64,000 bases of DNA from Perkinsus marinus ATCC 50983 (taxonomy: Eukaryota > Perkinsozoa > Perkinsida > Perkinsidae), in the NCBI RefSeq assembly GCF_000006405.1, contig NW_003210538.1:34624-98623 (forward strand). Direction: 5' to 3'. Every line of letters starts with the position of its first letter. The stretch's first letter is position 1. Of this stretch, positions 60,205-64,000 are shown in pieces. The notes under the pieces are model-generated. The model saw only the letters and a program-made list of their open reading frames with translations, did no database searches and had not been told where the DNA came from. The position numbers and the translations under genes were made by a program.

Positions 60205-60743
60205 TCAAATCAAACGGCGACGACATAGTGGACAAGTCGTACCGTGCAGGAGCCCGTATGGGGACTTACGAGCACTGTATTGAATCAAATCCTCTATGCA
60301 TCCTTGATGGTAGCAATGACCGCATTTTTTAGACCGACTCACAGCTTCAGTCGCGTCCAGATTTTCGAGACAAATCGCGCAGGTCTCCGAGGCGTTGACT
60401 TCGGCACTTGATAGCGTGTCGAAGTACTTGACTACGACCTTGGCAGGATCAGCACCATCGAGGAGAATCTCCGGGTCATCCCGAAGAATCGTCTGCCGTT
60501 TATAGAGTACAACAAAAGGCCCCAAGGATAGTATTGATGCTAGTCCACACCAGCCCAGAATTACTCCTACGAACAGCCCAGCCGGACTGCACGATGAGAC
60601 TAAAACGACTTAGAGTGAACATCAAATTACCCTGGTCCCTGATTACCTTCACAAATCCCTCCTACAGTGAGTGAAGCCGCAATACTTATCATTGGTAGGG
60701 CCACCCAGAGGAAGGCAAGGGCGACTCGTGGGAACTGAAGCAT
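60205..60743 (-). CDS. Membrane-anchored RING-H2 E3 ubiquitin ligase (start uncertain)
   Basis: Exons complement(60205..60599, 60647..60743 or further upstream). Two hydrophobic segments, ALAFLWVALPMISIAASLTV and GLFVGVILGWCGLASILSL, lie on either side of the 47-nt intron, and the junction reads GICEVSSCSP in frame. The C-terminus is a RING: CAICLENL, then KKCGHCYHQGC, then TTCPLCRRRLI at the very end. Eight ligands (C-C-C-H-H-C-C-C) are present, with one extra Cys. RING-H2 proteins bring ubiquitin-conjugating enzymes to substrates; membrane forms act at the ER, Golgi or endosomes. The first Met used (MLQFPRV) may not be the real start because the frame stays open for about 25 codons upstream. 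Confidence 0.8.
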
Positions 60744-61260
60744 CTCTTGGAGCCACGCGGGATACAAGTCGAGGTTGCTAGGAATGTAAAAAGGAGAAAA
60801 CCTGACTCGTGAGCAAGTCACCGAGGGACCGAGAGAAATTCATCCGTCAACTAGCACGCAAGCTCAAGTATGACGGAAAATGCGAAAGGGCACGGAGAGA
60901 TTTTTCTGGGCGGGGCGAGTAATTTCGGGGCGCACAAAAGTAAATGCCGACAACAGCGCCGTGTCTAGCACTCGTCCGGCAGATTGCGCACGAATAACAC
61001 GGCGTGCTGCGAAGAGAGAATGCCCATGAGTGCAGCCCTGAGATTGTAAATGGCTAGATATACAAGGGTGAAATCATGAGTTTGATACTTGCTGTGTGCG
61101 TTTAAACACTGCTCATTTCAGCATGGTATTTTTTGAGAGCCGGGAGTCAGACAATCCCACTCGACCAAAAACTTGGAATGTCGTAGATACCGAAACAACT
61201 GCTATATTACATACACTGGACGTGTACGGCTGTAGTCAAGGAGATATTCAGGAGAAATGG

Positions 61261-61445
61261 TTGAATACCCCTGCCGGGAATAGAACCCACGCCCTCGCAG
61301 GACACACGCGATCGAACATCTGTTCTTGTGCACCCCAAGAATGCTCAGTGCTAGTCATCGAGTCAGTAGCGAACGAGAAAGCGGTCACTCTTCGAACCCA
61401 GTTTCTGCACCGATAGGTCTCGAGTTCGATTCTCCCGTGCTAGTT
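61261..61445. other. tRNA-like B-box sequences (possible tRNA-derived repeat)
   Basis: The minus strand reads GTGGGTTCTATTCCCGGCAGG (about 61289-61269) and the plus strand GAGTTCGATTCTCCCG (about 61421-61437). Both resemble tRNA T-arms/B boxes, and T-runs follow the second. No acceptor stem or anticodon arm can be built for either, so these are not functional tRNA genes. Decayed tRNA-derived short interspersed elements are possible. Confidence 0.25.
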
Positions 61446-61699
61446 TTTTCTGCAATCACTATCACGTTCGTGTGGTCCACTTACTTGGGACGATGAAGAT
61501 AGAACGCCGGCCAGGGATGTTGTGTGTAACCCTCGTATGTCCATTTCGTCTCCCTCGGCAGGGAAAGTAGAACTAATTGGAATTACTGGCATTCACGTGA
61601 GTGACTCTCAATGTGAACGTTGTCAAGGTCTTGAGAGGTGAGCTTAGTGAGACGAATCACTGAGGAGTCAATACTTTTACAGTCGACTCAACCAAGAGC

Positions 61700-63382
61700 T
61701 TCTGAAACGGGATGTCGCCAGAAGTTGTATCAGCCACTATCGGCAAGCCATTGCACAGCTTCAGCACAAGTGAACTCGCAACTCGTATTTGCTCGCCCTG
61801 TATTGTGACGTTGTGTAGGCTGAAGCAGAGGACAGAAGAGTACGAGTCCATACTAGTCCGACTGGATGAGCTCAAAGGCGTTGTTGATACACGCGAAAAT
61901 AGGAGACATTCAGAGCAATACCTCAGTGGACGTCCCTCCCAAACTCGACGTGTTGTGTGTCAGAATGCCTGTATCTTCTACTGCGGCTCCTGCAAAACTG
62001 TCCGCGGACGGGACCAGTAGAGATTTCGCCAAGGCTACTCCCGAATCGCTTCAGTAAGCTACTATCTATCCCAGTGTGACATGTATTGAAGTATCCTACT
62101 GCATAGACATGGGCAGTCCAGCGAAGCTCAGAGTGACCGAGGAGAGGTGCCACAGGAGACTTCAATAGCACCAGCTGCGACACAGTGAGACGTTCACAGT
62201 TCTCTCCAATTGCACTCTGCTGTTATCGTGCTATTATCCCTACTGAACCTTTACTACGATGAAAAGTGCGTGCAGTCATCGACTGATGCCTTTGACTACG
62301 TCCTTTTTAAACCTCATTATGCGACACGGCATGTCTTAGCATCAGTAAATGTATCCCTTCGAACCCCCAGAACTATGCGTACATTTCTCATGCTAGTGCG
62401 AGATTTCTCAGGACGTCTCCTAGGGGCCATCCCAAAGGTGTTCAAACCGACCGCTCGGTCGCTGCTTTTGCTCAAGGGCTGGCTCATGAAGTCGCAGTGG
62501 AGGTCGGGGAGTTCCTCGGAGAGAAGGAAGGTAGCTTCAGCGAGTCTGATCGACCTATAAAATCCCTCATACGTTCAGCGGACTCGGGTATAGCAGTCGA
62601 TCGGGAAGCCTCTCCATCCAAGCCTGACAAGAGATTCTGCACAGCGTGAGTGCTGCAATGCCTGCGTTCCCATAAACGACCCTAGATTCGTGTTAGATGT
62701 GGCCGACGTGCTACCATTGGTGTTCCCAAAAACACCCAGACGGAGCTCTCGGAGGACGACCCCGAAGATGGCGTTTTGTGGCCCAAGCTATCAGCTTACC
62801 TTTATAAGGGACCTACTAAGCATCTTGCGATGAATATGTGAGAGAATATTTCAAGTCAATTTCATCATTCTAATAGTTTCTGACCTCAGGTCAACGCAAA
62901 CGGAATATACTGCAGCGGGTGCATTCCACGATCTATTTCATGATGTAGGGCAAATAATTATGCAGACCAAGGAAGAGGAGAGCGAGACCTCTGGCGAGGA
63001 GTATGCTCTGGACGATTCCAAGTCATCCATCGGAATTATCAGCAGCCGCAAGAGGACGCTGAATCGTGGTTTACCGGCTGCTAGCTCGAGCGACTCTCGG
63101 TCTCCTGTAGAGAGACGACATGAATCTTCTGCACAGAACCATGGAGAAAATGATGCTGAGATTGATGACGACTGGGAGATATCTGATGATGAGGTCGATG
63201 ATGCTGACGATACCATGTCGCCTTCGAAGCGACCCTCTAAAAAATCCGAGAGTGCTCGGACCGTGTCCACTAAAGGTTCGTCAAGTACGGGAAGTGAATG
63301 GAGCAGGAGATGGCTTGGCTCGCTGACCTCACGTTTGAGTAGTACTGCCGCCCTTGGCAGCGGCCAGGATCATAGCAGTTGA
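61700..63382 (+). CDS. Multi-exon acidic protein, unrecognised (5' end uncertain)
   Basis: The 3' part is firm: LSAYLYKGPTKHLAMN joins (intron about 62838-62888, gtgagag...cctcag) in frame to STQTEYTAAGAFHDLFHDVG and runs to DHSS at 63382. This last exon carries an acidic segment (GENDAEIDDDWEISDDEVDD) and a Ser-rich end. Upstream open pieces include VAAFAQGLAHEVAVEVGEFL and VPKNTQTELSEDDPEDGVLW (just before the junction), and, less certainly, TLCRLKQRTEEYESILVRLD near 61830. The trypsin-like basic tracts SSRKRTLNRG and SPSKRPSKKS could act as nuclear localisation signals. The family is unknown. Confidence 0.5.
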
Positions 63383-63955
63383 CTCCTTTTGTTCTGCTTC
63401 TATTGCAGGTTAGTGTCATTTTGTTGTGATCATGTGCCATGGATTCGCCAGCGTTGTTGTGATACAAATCTGCGCTTGAGCACGTAGTACATGTCGCGGG
63501 TTCGAGTGAATGCAACCGAAAAGGGTGATGTGATATCATCACCATCACAATGATGGTGAAGCTATATTGTGTAGAGTGCACAAGTAAAGAATCTTAGGGT
63601 TAGCCTGGACTCCAAGCCTTGGAGCTAGTTGATGGTCTCATGAGTAGGGTGTTGGTAGAATCTCGACATTGCATTCATCATCGCCTTGAGTTCCCGTTGA
63701 CCAATACCCTCACGCCAATACCGTTGGTCGCTTGCTCTTTTCAAGAGCGTCTCTTGCGTGCTTACCTAATTATGTTCGAATACGGAGTGTTCATGGATTT
63801 ATCTGCTTCGTGAGCCTTGACCCTTATTCTTCCCTTCTAGAGCGATCGTCATGCACATGCTCCCTAATGGTCAACATGGTGGAGAACCCGTCAACAAGTC
63901 TCTCAAGTCCTGTCGGTTTGGAGATTGTCCAAGTGTTTGGTGTTGCTACAGAGAA
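63383..63955. other. No supported gene
   Basis: Only short ORFs occur. A CATCACCATCACAATGATGGTGA near-palindrome lies at about 63536-63558. It is probably the 3' flank of the acidic-protein gene. Confidence 0.5.
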
Positions 63956-64000
63956 CGTGCATCTTAGATATATTAGACTCAAATATGTCTAAGATGCACG
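63956..64000. other. Inverted repeat at the window edge
   Basis: CGTGCATCTTAGA (63956-63968) and TCTAAGATGCACG (63988-64000) are perfect 13-bp arms, extended by ATAT-like bases inward, with a loop of about 19 nt. It may be longer beyond the window. Confidence 0.85.

Noticed and set aside
61371-61443. Functional tRNA gene with T-arm GAGTTCGATTCTCCC
   Set aside because: No matching acceptor stem, D-arm or anticodon arm could be formed at the right distance.
1-64000. Transposase, reverse transcriptase or viral genes
   Set aside because: No DDE, reverse transcriptase, integrase or capsid motifs were found in any frame I examined.

Overview
This is eukaryotic nuclear DNA with a dense, intron-rich layout. 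Proteins that can be recognised run across several frames joined by very short GT..AG introns, mostly 34-69 nt, and the reading frames close exactly when these are removed (CHMP5/VPS60, PSMB3, NOC4, ZNHIT1 and kinesin examples). A K+-dependent-type vacuolar H+-pyrophosphatase, two glucosidase II alpha genes and the general gene style fit an alveolate protist, most likely a Perkinsus-like or dinoflagellate relative. That taxonomic call is inference; no rRNA or other marker gene is present.

Layout. 0-3.1 kb: minus-strand gene for a cysteine-rich protein with an EF-hand loop and a transmembrane segment. 3.3-8 kb: divergent pair of a SPRY-like/serine-rich protein (minus) and a TRF4-type poly(A) polymerase (plus). 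8.1-11.4 kb: kinesin and a basic disordered protein (plus). 11.5-12 kb: ZNHIT1-like zinc-finger protein (minus). 12-22 kb: poorly resolved minus-strand multi-exon genes, including SH3-like, zinc-binding and CCCH/Gln-rich segments. 22.1-28.4 kb: divergent pair of H+-PPase (minus) and NOC4 (plus). 28.8-30.1 kb: COP9 signalosome subunit 6. 30.6-35 kb: a TPR-like gene and an RRM gene. 36.1-39.9 kb: a plus-strand run of CHMP5, proteasome beta-3 and a lysine-methyltransferase-like enzyme. 40.5-57 kb: two complete glucosidase II alpha genes head to head, with an N-myristoylation-type protein, a minisatellite and an unrecognised gene between them. 57-64 kb: a small coiled-coil protein and a membrane RING-H2 ligase (both minus), an acidic-tailed protein (plus), and several inverted repeats.

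The most interesting signal is a dispersed element of about 170 bp found five times (about 1.1, 14.1, 22.8, 29.6 and 31.3 kb). In the four copies whose host gene can be reconstructed it lies inside an intron in the sense orientation. The fifth has the strand of the surrounding gene. In one case the element starts at the splice donor, and in another it ends about 20 nt before the acceptor. Introns carrying it are 208-408 nt long against 34-100 nt for most others. This is what intron-generating or intron-targeting elements (introners) would look like.

Most genes are housekeeping functions: proteasome and signalosome, ESCRT-III, ribosome biogenesis, RNA surveillance, chromatin, ER glycoprotein quality control and organelle acidification. 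No operon-like logic is expected or seen, though close spacing and two divergent promoters are evident.
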